The notes under the pieces are model-generated. The model did not search any database. It had not been told where the DNA came from and saw nothing but the letters and a program-made list of their open reading frames with translations. Below are positions 1 to 6,597 of a DNA stretch of 16,041 nucleotides, one piece after another. The stretch comes from Gp6-AA40 sp050742535 (GTDB taxonomy: Bacteria > Acidobacteriota > Vicinamibacteria > Vicinamibacterales > UBA2999). The stretch is taken from positions 1 to 16,041 of the forward strand of contig JBOGIQ010000116.1 of the NCBI GenBank assembly GCA_050742535.1. The letters are read 5' to 3'. The position numbers and the translations under genes are program-made. The stretch's first letter is position 1. Every line of letters begins with the position of its first letter.

Positions 1-54
1 ACGATCCGAACGATTCGAACGATTCGAACGATTCGAACGATTCGAACGATTTTA
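1..54. repeat. 9-bp direct tandem repeat (ACGATTCGA)
   Basis: About five and a half head-to-tail copies of ACGATTCGA run from the window edge. The first copy has one substitution (ACGATCCGA) and the last decays into ACGATTTTA, which contains the TAA stop of the minus-strand gene ending at 52. The array may extend beyond the window. Each junction creates a TTCGAA palindrome, so transcripts could fold locally. No function is assigned; it is a simple-sequence array directly 3' of a gene. Confidence 0.9.
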
Positions 55-876
55 CATTCGCCGGTAATCGAACCATTCGACCGAAAAGTCGATGTTCAGC
101 TTTCTCAGCGCGAACAGGGCACGGCCGTCGCCCTTGAACTTGATTGAGGTCGGCAGCCAGATTTTGTCGTCGATGCGTTCGCGAATCAGCGTCACCGCCG
201 ACCCCTTGCGTATCCTGGCGATGAGGCCCAGTCCGTACGACAAATCGTCTATCGCCGTCGCTTCCACGCGCATCACCTCGCGCGCGCCTTCGTCCACCCA
301 GATCAAGCCGTGGAACGCCTTGGCCATCCTGCCTTCGCGCGTTTCGGCCTCGGCGCCCCGCTTCGGCTCGAAGCGGACGACGATGGCGCTGCGTCCATTG
401 ACCGTTTCACGGCGGTCGATCGCAAAGTCGAGGACGTTGACGGTGTCGTCAACGGTCGATCGCCTCCCAGCGCGAACGCGCTGCTCCTGCCGTTCCGGCT
501 TGCTGTTGAGCACCGGCTTGCCGTTCTTCTCCAGCAGTCTGCGAAACGTAATGCCCGGTTCCGAACCAGACGTCACGTCATAGACGACGACATCGCCCGT
601 GCCGAGGCGGCCGAACGGGTTCGTATGCAGCTCGGTGCGCCGTTCCTTGTACGCGTACCGATTCTGCTCGCGGTTGGCGCGAGCCATGTTTTCGCGGACG
701 GCGGCGAAGAAGGACTCTTCGTCCGGCAGCGCGGGTGACTGCGCGGAGAGGAGGAAGGAGGCAGAAGATAGGAGGCAGGAGGTAGGAGAGAAGGACAGAA
801 GGAGACAGGAGAGAAGGAGCGCACACGTCGCCTTCCTCCTATCTCCTGCCTCCTCCCTCCTTCCTCCTTCGCCCAT
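52..876 (-). CDS. Secreted protein of unknown function; signal peptide encoded by a repeat
   Basis: A 274-residue protein. The ATG at 876 shares its A with the TGA stop of the upstream lectin gene (TGATG), so the two are probably translationally coupled. The N-terminus has a charged stretch (residues 1-17) and a Leu/Ser/Cys-rich hydrophobic stretch (about 18-45) ending in SAQ, which looks like an export signal. That stretch is the translation of a low-complexity polypyrimidine repeat. The mature part (about 47-274) starts with a helical, charged segment and continues with beta-rich sequence ending near WFDYRRM. Its alternating strands and phrases such as GLIWVDEGAREVMRVEA recall the half-barrel of outer-membrane lipoprotein-sorting (LolA/LolB-like) proteins, but that is a weak impression. 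The function is unknown. Reading frames extending upstream of 876 run antisense-free through the lectin gene in another frame and are not used. Confidence 0.75.
   Translation of the reverse strand: MGEGGRREEAGDRRKATCALLLSCLLLSFSPTSCLLSSASFLLSAQSPALPDEESFFAAVRENMARANREQNRYAYKERRTELHTNPFGRLGTGDVVVYDVTSGSEPGITFRRLLEKNGKPVLNSKPERQEQRVRAGRRSTVDDTVNVLDFAIDRRETVNGRSAIVVRFEPKRGAEAETREGRMAKAFHGLIWVDEGAREVMRVEATAIDDLSYGLGLIARIRKGSAVTLIRERIDDKIWLPTSIKFKGDGRALFALRKLNIDFSVEWFDYRRM
749..870. repeat. Purine/pyrimidine-rich imperfect inverted repeat
   Basis: On the plus strand a purine-rich arm (about 749-788, built of GGAGGAAGGAGG, AGATAGGAGG and GGAGGCAGGAG words) is followed by a spacer and then a pyrimidine-rich arm (about 832-870) carrying the reverse complements of the same words. 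The element lies wholly inside the 5' end of the 52-876 gene and encodes residues about 3-43. The transcript could form a long imperfect hairpin just after the start codon. It may be a dispersed repeat that entered the gene. Confidence 0.75.
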
Positions 877-1541
877 CAGTTCGCGAAACAGTACAAGTAC
901 CCGTTGCCCCCGGTCGCGACGAGGTTCGCCTGTGAACAGCCCCTCGAACCGTGGGCCGAATTCCACGAGGCGCCAGCCGCGCCTCGCCCCATGCGATCGG
1001 CGTGACCAAGCTGTGCCAATCCCATGCCGTCGGTCGCACTCGTCCAGTTGCCGCACGTCGCATCGGTGTTCGGTGCCGTTGCGGGCTGAAGCGTGCCGTC
1101 GGCCTGCGAGCCGGTGAGAATGTCGTGCTGATTCGGCTTGTCGCCGACACCGTTCACCGTTGCGCCCTTCTCGGTGAGCCCCGTTTCCTTGGTGAGGTTG
1201 TTCATGTCCGAATGCAGGTCCGCGACCGACTTGGCCACAACCACGCCCTTTGCATTCATCCACGGTCCCTTGCCGATGCGATCCCGTGCGTTGACGGCGG
1301 GCTGCCCTGCGGCCGCCGCGGCACTGAGATACGCCCGCCAGGTGCGATTGCCGGCTCCTGCCGCAGCGGCCAGCGTCTGACAGTGCTTATCGGCCCCGGC
1401 CAGGCCGCCGAGGTTGGCCCCGTTGCCCGGTCCGGCGCTGGTGATGAAGAAGCTCATCTGATTCTGTTGCGCAGACACGCCCAAGGAGGCCACGGCCGCG
1501 AACACCGCCACTCCGAGGACGACTGTTATCCACTTCGACAT
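876..1541 (-). CDS. Secreted lectin-like protein, paralog 1
   Basis: A 221-residue exported protein. Start: ATG at 1541, five bases after GAGGAG (1547-1552); the in-frame GTG at 1545-1547 overlaps that ribosome site and is rejected. Residues 1-24 form a signal peptide (hydrophobic WITVVLGVAVFAAVASLGV, cleavage after VSA). The mature domain begins with FFITSAGPG and GGLAGADKHCQ, then TWRAYLS, ARDRIGKGPW, HDILTGS, CGNWTS and a Gly-rich end GGNGYLYCFAN. This pattern fits the C-type-lectin/endostatin-like secreted family that I associate with DUF1554. Four cysteines (54, 163, 202, 218) could form two disulfides. The ligand is unknown. It is very similar to the next gene upstream (1589-2221), from which it differs by an insertion around residues 129-165, so the pair arose by tandem duplication. 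It probably acts outside the cell or in the periplasm. Confidence 0.88.
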   Translation of the reverse strand: MSKWITVVLGVAVFAAVASLGVSAQQNQMSFFITSAGPGNGANLGGLAGADKHCQTLAAAAGAGNRTWRAYLSAAAAAGQPAVNARDRIGKGPWMNAKGVVVAKSVADLHSDMNNLTKETGLTEKGATVNGVGDKPNQHDILTGSQADGTLQPATAPNTDATCGNWTSATDGMGLAQLGHADRMGRGAAGASWNSAHGSRGCSQANLVATGGNGYLYCFAN

Positions 1542-1552
1542 GTGCACTCCTC

Positions 1553-1572
1553 AGTCCGCCAGGGCGGACACT
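1553..1572. repeat. Palindrome next to the lectin-1 ribosome site
   Basis: GTCCGCC (1554-1560), a two-base loop AG, then GGCGGAC (1563-1569) form a perfect 7-bp hairpin, followed by ACT. It lies in the 47-bp gap between the two lectin genes and borders the GAGGAG ribosome site of the downstream gene, so it could modulate access to that site. The CCAGGGC and GGACACT words recur at 2277-2291, which suggests a member of a dispersed family. Confidence 0.6.
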
Positions 1573-1588
1573 CCATTGAAGGTCCGAA

Positions 1589-2221
1589 TCAGTTCGCGAA
1601 GCAGTAGAAGTAACCGTTCCCGCCGGTGGCAATCAGGTTCTGCTGTGAGCAGCCTCTCGAACTGTGCGCCGCGTTCCACGACGCCGGCGCCGCGCCGCCA
1701 CCCTGCTTGTTGTGATGCCCGACCATCGCTCCACCAGTGGTCTCCGCGCTGGTCCAGTTGCCGCATGGCGCGTCGCCCGATTGCAGCGTCCCGTCCGCCT
1801 GCGAGCCTGTGAGGATGTCGTGCTGATTGCCAGCAACCTGGGCACCCTTCTCGGTGAGAGAGTTTTCACCGCCGAGATTGTTGGCGTCCGAATGGAGGTC
1901 GGCAACGGACTTGGCAACGACCACGCCCTTCACGTTCATCCACGGCCCCTTGCCGATACGGTCGCGGGCGTTCACCGCCGGCTGCCCCGCCGAGGCCGCG
2001 GCGCTCAGGTAGGCGCGCCACGTCCGGTTCCCGGCTCCCGCCGCAGCCGCCAGCGTCTGGCAATGCTTGTCGGCGCCGGCAAGTCCACCAAGGTTGGCAC
2101 CCATGCCGGGCCCGGCACTGGTGATGAAAAAGCTCATCTGATTCTGTTGGGCAGAGACGCCGAGGGAGGCAACGGCCGCGAACACCGCCACTCCGAGGAC
2201 GACTGTTATCCACTTCGACAT
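1589..2221 (-). CDS. Secreted lectin-like protein, paralog 2
   Basis: A 210-residue protein, first in the minus-strand trio reading toward the window start. Start: ATG at 2221, five bases after GAGGAG (2227-2232), the same geometry as its paralog; a 42-residue upstream extension in frame has no support. The signal peptide (1-24) is identical to that of paralog 1, and the DNA encoding it is nearly identical over about 50 bases. The mature domain has the same landmarks: FFITSAGPG, GGLAGADKHCQ, TWRAYLS, ARDRIGKGPW, HDILTGS, CGNWTS and GGNGYFYCFAN. Cysteines at 54, 153, 191 and 207 match those of the paralog. The most divergent part is the middle (about 113-175), where a surface loop may set ligand specificity. 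Family call: C-type-lectin/endostatin-like fold, DUF1554-like, by sequence pattern only. Confidence 0.88.
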   Translation of the reverse strand: MSKWITVVLGVAVFAAVASLGVSAQQNQMSFFITSAGPGMGANLGGLAGADKHCQTLAAAAGAGNRTWRAYLSAAASAGQPAVNARDRIGKGPWMNVKGVVVAKSVADLHSDANNLGGENSLTEKGAQVAGNQHDILTGSQADGTLQSGDAPCGNWTSAETTGGAMVGHHNKQGGGAAPASWNAAHSSRGCSQQNLIATGGNGYFYCFAN

Positions 2222-2226
2222 TGGCT

Positions 2227-2232
2227 CTCCTC
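2227..2232 (-). promoter_or_regulatory. Ribosome binding site of lectin paralog 2
   Basis: GAGGAG on the minus strand, five bases before the ATG at 2221. It decides the start, because the reading frame stays open for 42 further codons upstream without any comparable site. The paralog has the same GAGGAG at 1547-1552 with the same spacing. Confidence 0.75.
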
Positions 2233-2247
2233 TCGAGGTCCGCCTGC

Positions 2248-2355
2248 CGCCTTCGCTCGTGGCGAGCTTCGGCGCGCCAGGGCTGGACACTACGTACGCA
2301 AGGCCCGCCATCATATCGCCTTCGCGGTTGTCCGGCTGAAGCGGCACACTACGTC
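2248..2355. repeat. REP-like palindrome cluster in the divergent region
   Basis: Three palindromic blocks fill most of the 162-bp gap between the divergent genes. (a) 2248-2274: CGCC, TTC, GCTCG, TGG, CGAGC, TTC, GGCG, a two-part stem with a symmetrical internal loop. (b) 2276-2295: GCCAGGGCTGGACACTACGT. (c) 2329-2355: TGTCCGGCTGAAGC followed by GGCACACTACGTC. Blocks b and c share the ACACTACGT tail, block b shares words with 1553-1572, and block c shares TCCGGCT..AGC with 15089-15104. No gene is visible in the gap. Confidence 0.6.
2310..2315 (-). promoter_or_regulatory. Possible -10 box (TATGAT) for the lectin genes
   Basis: TATGAT on the minus strand, one mismatch from consensus, about 90 bases upstream of the lectin-2 ATG. 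No convincing -35 element lies 16-18 bases upstream. If used, the leader would include the palindromes at 2248-2295. Weak call. Confidence 0.25.
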
Positions 2356-2370
2356 AGGCCGCGCGGTGCG

Positions 2371-2376
2371 TATAAT
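2371..2376 (+). promoter_or_regulatory. -10 box TATAAT, possibly giving a leaderless mRNA
   Basis: A perfect TATAAT lies only seven bases before the GTG at 2384. Transcription normally starts six to eight bases after the box, so the mRNA would begin at or next to this GTG. No Shine-Dalgarno sequence precedes it, in line with leaderless translation. No clear -35 element was found. Confidence 0.5.
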
Positions 2377-2383
2377 CCGCCTC

Positions 2384-4447
2384 GTGATACGGACGAGCAT
2401 CGCCACGACAATCGGTCTTGCTGTGCTTGCAGTAGTCCTGGTGCAAGGTCAGCAGCCTCCCGCGACCTCGCCGTCGCCGAATGCCATCGTCGCCGGCGAG
2501 CTGCTCATCGAGCCGCCGACCCTGATCAACCTTGGATTCGAGTGGTTCATCCAGGGCGACGACAACCGCAACGCCTCCGTCGCCGTCTCGTACAGAAAGC
2601 AGGGCGACGCCGCGTGGCGCGACGCGCTCCCGCTGCTGCGGCTGCAGGGCGAGCGCATCTACGCCGAATCGCGTGTCGACGTCATCTCGCCGAACATGTT
2701 TGCCGGCAGCGTCCTCGACCTGGAGCCGGCGACTGCCTACGAGGTTCAGCTCGTGATGAGCGACCCGGACGGCGTGACCGGTGAACCACGGCGCGTGGTG
2801 ACGCTCCGTACTCGCGCCGAGCCGACACCGTACCGCGGCGGCCGTACGTTTCACGTCTACCCGCACGGGTTCACCGGCAAGAGGATCGAACCGGCGTTCG
2901 AGGGGTTGATGTGCGCGTACAACGAGTGGTGCGCCGGAACGGACTGGGCAACCTCGGGACGCCCGCGCGTCCGGCCAGGCGACACCATCCTCGTCCACGC
3001 CGGCACCTACAAGTACAACCGCTACGAATACACGAACAACGCGTCGGTCAACCGCACGGTGCCGCTCGACGGTACCTACTACCTCACGGCGGACGGCACC
3101 CCCGAGATGCCGATCGCGATCGTGGCGGCTGGCGACGGCGACGTCATCTTCGACGGCAGCGGTAACTTCGCGTTGTTCGACGTCCGCGCGGCGGACTACA
3201 CCTATTTCGAAGGCATCACCTTCCGCAACGCCGAGATTGCGATTCTCGCCGGCACGCAATTCCTGATCGGCTCGAAGGGCCTCAGTGTCAAACGGAGCCG
3301 CTTCGAGAACGTCGGTGCCGGCGTATTCAGCAATTACTCCGGCTCGAGCGGCTTCTACATCGCCGACAGCGCGTTCGTCGGCCGCAACGATCCGAAGCAC
3401 CTGATCGGATGGGCGGGCGAGATGTGGACGAAGTTCCGCGGCGTCGAAGGACAGATCTTCCCGCCGGCGATGGCCTCGTACGTGGCCGTGAAGCTGTACG
3501 GTCCAGGGCACGTCGTCGCCCACAACTACATCGCGGACTTCCACGATGGGATCAACGTTGAAACCTACGGCAACCCCGATGGCTCGGTCGCTTCCGGGCC
3601 GGGGATCGTTGGCGGGCCGAAGTATCCGACGCGCGACGCATGGGATCGGCGGCCGGTGGCGATCGATTTCTACGGCAACTACATCACCAACAGCCACGAC
3701 AACCCGATCGAAGCCGACGGCAGCATGCACAACATCCGCATCATGCGGAATATGTTCATCAACCACGCATCGCACGCGTTCTGCAACCAGCCGACGCTTG
3801 GCGGACCCGTCTACTGGATCCGCAACATCGCCTACCACCTGCCGGCGGGATCGACGCGGCTGACCAACGGCGCCGCGGGGGTATTGTTCTACAACAACAC
3901 GATCCTGTCGGAGACCGCCGCGGGCGCGACGTCCAATTCGCACTGGCGCAACAACCTGATCCTCGGCGAGAGCGCGCTTCCGGCGATCTTTGCCGTCACG
4001 ACGTTCACCAGCTACACCTCGTCCGATTACAACGGGTTCCGTCCCAACCCCGGCGCCGCCGCGTCGTTCGAATGGAACTCGCCGCCGCCGCCGGTCGTCG
4101 CCGACTTCACGGGTCCTGGCCGCGCGGCAAAACTCGAGACCCGCCGGTTCACCACGCTGGCCGACTATGCGAAGGCGACGGGACAGGACGCACATAGCGT
4201 GCTCGTCGACTACGACGTTTTCATGAAGGTGCCGAAACTCGACGCCCAGGACGCGGCGACGGTGCAGAGGCTGTACGACGCGAAGGACCTCGACTTCAGG
4301 CTTCGCGCGGGATCCGGCGCGGTCGATCGCGGCGTCGTGCTCCCGGCCATCACCGACGGTTTCACCGGACGGGCGCCCGACCTCGGCGCCCTCGAGCGCG
4401 ATCGGCCTGCGCCCATCTACGGACCGCGTCCGCGGGCGAAGGAGTAG
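2384..4447 (+). CDS. Secreted fibronectin-III-like plus right-handed beta-helix protein
   Basis: A 687-residue exported protein, and the only plus-strand gene. Start: GTG at 2384, directly after the TATAAT at 2371; a second in-frame GTG at 2366 lies before that box and is less likely. Residues 1-23 form a signal peptide (Arg3, then IATTIGLAVLAVVLV). Residues about 45-145 look like a fibronectin type III domain, with the hallmark ATAYEVQLVMSDPDG at 116-130. Residues about 195-550 form a right-handed parallel beta-helix: VRPGDTILVHAGTY opens it, and repeated FEGITFRN, VKRSRFEN, VVAHNYIADFHDGI, IDFYGNYITNS and IRIMRNMFIN coils follow. The C-terminus ends in FTGRAPDLGALE, typical of this family. 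The fold is that of polysaccharide lyases and related glycan-binding or glycan-cleaving proteins, so a role on extracellular polysaccharide is likely; substrate and catalysis cannot be read from the sequence. Its stop is five bases from the convergent aminotransferase stop. Confidence 0.88.
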   Translation: MIRTSIATTIGLAVLAVVLVQGQQPPATSPSPNAIVAGELLIEPPTLINLGFEWFIQGDDNRNASVAVSYRKQGDAAWRDALPLLRLQGERIYAESRVDVISPNMFAGSVLDLEPATAYEVQLVMSDPDGVTGEPRRVVTLRTRAEPTPYRGGRTFHVYPHGFTGKRIEPAFEGLMCAYNEWCAGTDWATSGRPRVRPGDTILVHAGTYKYNRYEYTNNASVNRTVPLDGTYYLTADGTPEMPIAIVAAGDGDVIFDGSGNFALFDVRAADYTYFEGITFRNAEIAILAGTQFLIGSKGLSVKRSRFENVGAGVFSNYSGSSGFYIADSAFVGRNDPKHLIGWAGEMWTKFRGVEGQIFPPAMASYVAVKLYGPGHVVAHNYIADFHDGINVETYGNPDGSVASGPGIVGGPKYPTRDAWDRRPVAIDFYGNYITNSHDNPIEADGSMHNIRIMRNMFINHASHAFCNQPTLGGPVYWIRNIAYHLPAGSTRLTNGAAGVLFYNNTILSETAAGATSNSHWRNNLILGESALPAIFAVTTFTSYTSSDYNGFRPNPGAAASFEWNSPPPPVVADFTGPGRAAKLETRRFTTLADYAKATGQDAHSVLVDYDVFMKVPKLDAQDAATVQRLYDAKDLDFRLRAGSGAVDRGVVLPAITDGFTGRAPDLGALERDRPAPIYGPRPRAKE

Positions 4448-4452
4448 CGGTC

Positions 4453-5619
4453 TCAGACGCGACGCAGTCGTTCAGCGGCCTTCTGCAGCGTCTCGTCGCG
4501 CTTGGCGAAACAGAAGCGGACGACAGGGCCCGGCTGTTCGTTCTCGTTCAAAAACGGCGAAATCGGAATCGCGGCCACGCCATGCTCACGCGTCAGCCGC
4601 TGGGCGAATTCGACGTCGCCTTCGGTCGTGATGCCCGAATAATCGACGAGCTGGAAGAACGTTCCACGGCACGGCAGCGGCTTGAAACGCGAACCGGCGA
4701 TGAGCGACAGAAAGAGATCACGCCGGCCCTGGTAGAAGGCGGTGACATCCGCAGCCGATGGATCGCGGTTCACCATATCCGCGTACGCCATCTGCACCGC
4801 ACCGTTGACCGCGAAGGTCACCCACTGGTGGATGCCCTGGATCTCGCGTGTCAACTCCGGTGAGGCGGCGCAATATCCGACCTTCCAGCCGGTGGTGTGA
4901 TACGTCTTGCCGAACGAGCTGATCACAATGGCCCGTTCGGCAATGTCGGGATGGCGCGCCAGGCTCTCGTGCGGGTGACCGTCGAAGGTGATGTGCTCGT
5001 AGACTTCGTCGCTGATCACGATCGCGTCGGTGCCCTGCAGTACCCGCCGGAGCTCGGCGACGTCGTCCGCGGTCCAGATCATCCCGGTCGGGTTGTGCGG
5101 CGTGTTGACGACAATGGCCCGCGTGCGGCTCGAGACTTTCCGCCGTACATCGTCCCAGTCGATGCGGTAATCCGGATAGCGGACCGTCGTGTACCGAGGG
5201 ATGCCGCCGCTCAGCACAACAGAGGGCGTATACGAGTCGTAGGCCGGCTGAAACAGGAGCACTTCGTCGCCGGGATGCACGAGCGCCGTCAGCGCATTGA
5301 AGATCCCTTCGGTCGCGCCGGTCGTGACGGTGATCTCGGTCGCCGGGTCGTAGCGGCGTCCGTAGAGCCGCTCGATCTTCATGGCCAGCGCCTCGCGCAG
5401 GGCGAGGACACCGGGCATCGGCGCGTATTGGTTATGGCCCTCGCGCATGTAGCGCGCAACGGCGTCGATCAGCGCGGGATCGCAGTTGTAGTCCGGGAAT
5501 CCCTGGGAGAGGTTGATCGCGCCGTGCTCGTTGGCCAGGCGGGTCATCACCGCGAAGATGCTCACCCCGCCTGACGGCAGCTTCGGCTGAATCCGCACGC
5601 GCGGTTCTACTCGATCCAT
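4453..5619 (-). CDS. ybdL: Methionine/aromatic aminotransferase, YbdL-like, PLP-dependent
   Basis: A 388-residue fold-type I class I/II aminotransferase, full length for the family. It closely follows the pattern I remember for E. coli YbdL (methionine aminotransferase) and kynurenine/glutamine transaminase K: IFAVMTRLANEHGAINLSQGF at 21-41, GHNQYAPMPG 61-70, GATEG 101-105, QPAYDSYTPS 124-133, NTPHNPTG 172-179, ISDEVYEHI 202-210, SSFGKTYHTTGWKVGY 234-249 and FAKRDETL 371-378. Lys238 is the expected Schiff-base lysine, Asp204 binds the pyridine nitrogen and Arg368 holds the substrate carboxylate. It transfers the amino group of methionine or aromatic amino acids to a 2-oxo acid in the cytoplasm. 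The ATG at 5619 overlaps the upstream gene by 13 bases; the frame stays open to about 6000 but that part is shadow. It is last in the minus-strand cluster and has no obvious link to cell-wall work. Confidence 0.92.
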   Translation of the reverse strand: MDRVEPRVRIQPKLPSGGVSIFAVMTRLANEHGAINLSQGFPDYNCDPALIDAVARYMREGHNQYAPMPGVLALREALAMKIERLYGRRYDPATEITVTTGATEGIFNALTALVHPGDEVLLFQPAYDSYTPSVVLSGGIPRYTTVRYPDYRIDWDDVRRKVSSRTRAIVVNTPHNPTGMIWTADDVAELRRVLQGTDAIVISDEVYEHITFDGHPHESLARHPDIAERAIVISSFGKTYHTTGWKVGYCAASPELTREIQGIHQWVTFAVNGAVQMAYADMVNRDPSAADVTAFYQGRRDLFLSLIAGSRFKPLPCRGTFFQLVDYSGITTEGDVEFAQRLTREHGVAAIPISPFLNENEQPGPVVRFCFAKRDETLQKAAERLRRV

Positions 5620-5852
5620 AGATGCGGCTTGAAGGAGACCAGCGGGTACTTCCGCCGGAGCTCGACGACCCGATCGTAATACCCCGATTTGGGAATGGCA
5701 CCGGTCACGAGCGCGTGACGCAGCCGCCGCAGTTCGTACCGATACAGATCGTTCACGAAATCGTAGACGAGTTGTGGCGGGGTATCCGCCGTCGGACGGA
5801 CGCCGTGCAGCAGGAGCTGCTCGAGGACTTCCGGCCGGTATCGGTACGCCAT
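5607..5852 (-). CDS. Small conserved-looking protein of unknown function
   Basis: An 81-residue soluble protein with no signal peptide or membrane segment. The ATG at 5852 shares its A with the stop of the upstream gene (TGATG), and its 3' end overlaps the aminotransferase start by 13 bases, so it is packed into the operon and very likely translated. It is rich in Arg, Tyr and Leu, mostly helical by composition, with YRYRPEVLEQLLLHGVRP at the N-terminus, VYDFVNDLYRYELRRLR in the middle, and a Lys/Pro/Trp end (FKPHLWIE). I do not recognise a family. Confidence 0.72.
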   Translation of the reverse strand: MAYRYRPEVLEQLLLHGVRPTADTPPQLVYDFVNDLYRYELRRLRHALVTGAIPKSGYYDRVVELRRKYPLVSFKPHLWIE

Positions 5853-6580
5853 CACCGCCGGGTGCCCGGCGGAACGGGCAGCGCGGCGCATTGCCTCTGG
5901 TTGACGAAGGCGCGCGCTTCCACGATTTCGGGCGGCGCGGCAGGTCGGGTACCCCACCACGATACGAGCCGGTTGTAATGGCCGCAGGCGGCGGCAACAT
6001 CCTGCCGGCCGGCGGCCGCGCGTGCCGCGCCGAGCATGACGTGGGAGGTCTGCCCGATCCGGCTTCGGGCGGCGTCGAATGCCCGGGCGGCCTCGTCAGA
6101 GAGGTGCAGCTGGAGCCAGAAGTAGCCGGCGGCCTCGTGTGCCGAAATCACGGGTAAGCCGGGCAGCCGCGCTTCGAGCTGCAACGACTCGTGTCGCAGC
6201 ATCTCGTCGATCAGCAGCGCCATCTCGCCGCGTTCATGCTGCGCGGCCGGCATGGCGGCGCGCACGACCGCCTGCATGGCGCGGGCGACGGGATCCGCCG
6301 CCGCGTACGGTTCAAGCGCGCTGATGGCTTCCTTCAGTGGCTGAAGCGATGCGGTGGAGCCGAACTGCGCGTCGGCTGCTCGTGCGGCGATCAACCCGCG
6401 AACATAGATCGCCGCTGCCCGCGCGTCGGAACAGCCGGACGTGACGGCCGCCGAGTACGCCTCAGCGGCGCCGGCGAGATCGAACGACTCTCCGAGTCGC
6501 TGTGCGTCTGCGAGGTGACGCTTCGCCTCGCCGCCGCAGGCATCCTGGAGAAGCGCGATCGTGAGCATGAGCGAGGTCAC
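5852..6580 (-). CDS. Alpha-helical (TPR-like) repeat protein, function unknown
   Basis: Up to 242 residues. Possible starts are GTG at 6580 (17 bases past the S23 stop) and ATG at 6568 (four codons in); neither has a clear ribosome site. A TAGGATACGAT sequence at 6590-6600 could act as a -10 element, which would make the mRNA nearly leaderless. The N-terminus (MLTIALLQDACGG) is weakly hydrophobic and might be a short export signal, but I would not rely on it. The rest is Ala-rich, with paired amphipathic helices spaced like tetratricopeptide repeats (for example FDLAGAAEAYSAAV, DEAARAFDAARSRIG, GAARAAAGRQDVAAACGHYNRL). This suggests a protein-binding scaffold. It follows the FHA gene and S23 cassette and overlaps the next gene by one base. 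Confidence 0.78.
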   Translation of the reverse strand: MTSLMLTIALLQDACGGEAKRHLADAQRLGESFDLAGAAEAYSAAVTSGCSDARAAAIYVRGLIAARAADAQFGSTASLQPLKEAISALEPYAAADPVARAMQAVVRAAMPAAQHERGEMALLIDEMLRHESLQLEARLPGLPVISAHEAAGYFWLQLHLSDEAARAFDAARSRIGQTSHVMLGAARAAAGRQDVAAACGHYNRLVSWWGTRPAAPPEIVEARAFVNQRQCAALPVPPGTRR

Positions 6581-6597
6581 GTAGGGGGGATCGTATC

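Noticed and set aside
1664..2383. Long N-terminal extension of the beta-helix gene
   Set aside because: It runs antisense through the lectin-2 gene and the palindromic region; the signal peptide and TATAAT place the true start at 2384.
2354..4195. 613-codon minus-strand open frame
   Set aside because: Antisense shadow of the beta-helix gene; Arg/Val/Asp-rich without motifs.
4448..4452. Terminator between the convergent genes
   Set aside because: Only five bases separate the stops, and no hairpin with a T-run was seen around them.
5620..6000. 127-residue N-terminal extension of the aminotransferase
   Set aside because: It overlaps the 81-residue gene and part of the helical-repeat gene in another frame; the family begins near the ATG at 5619.
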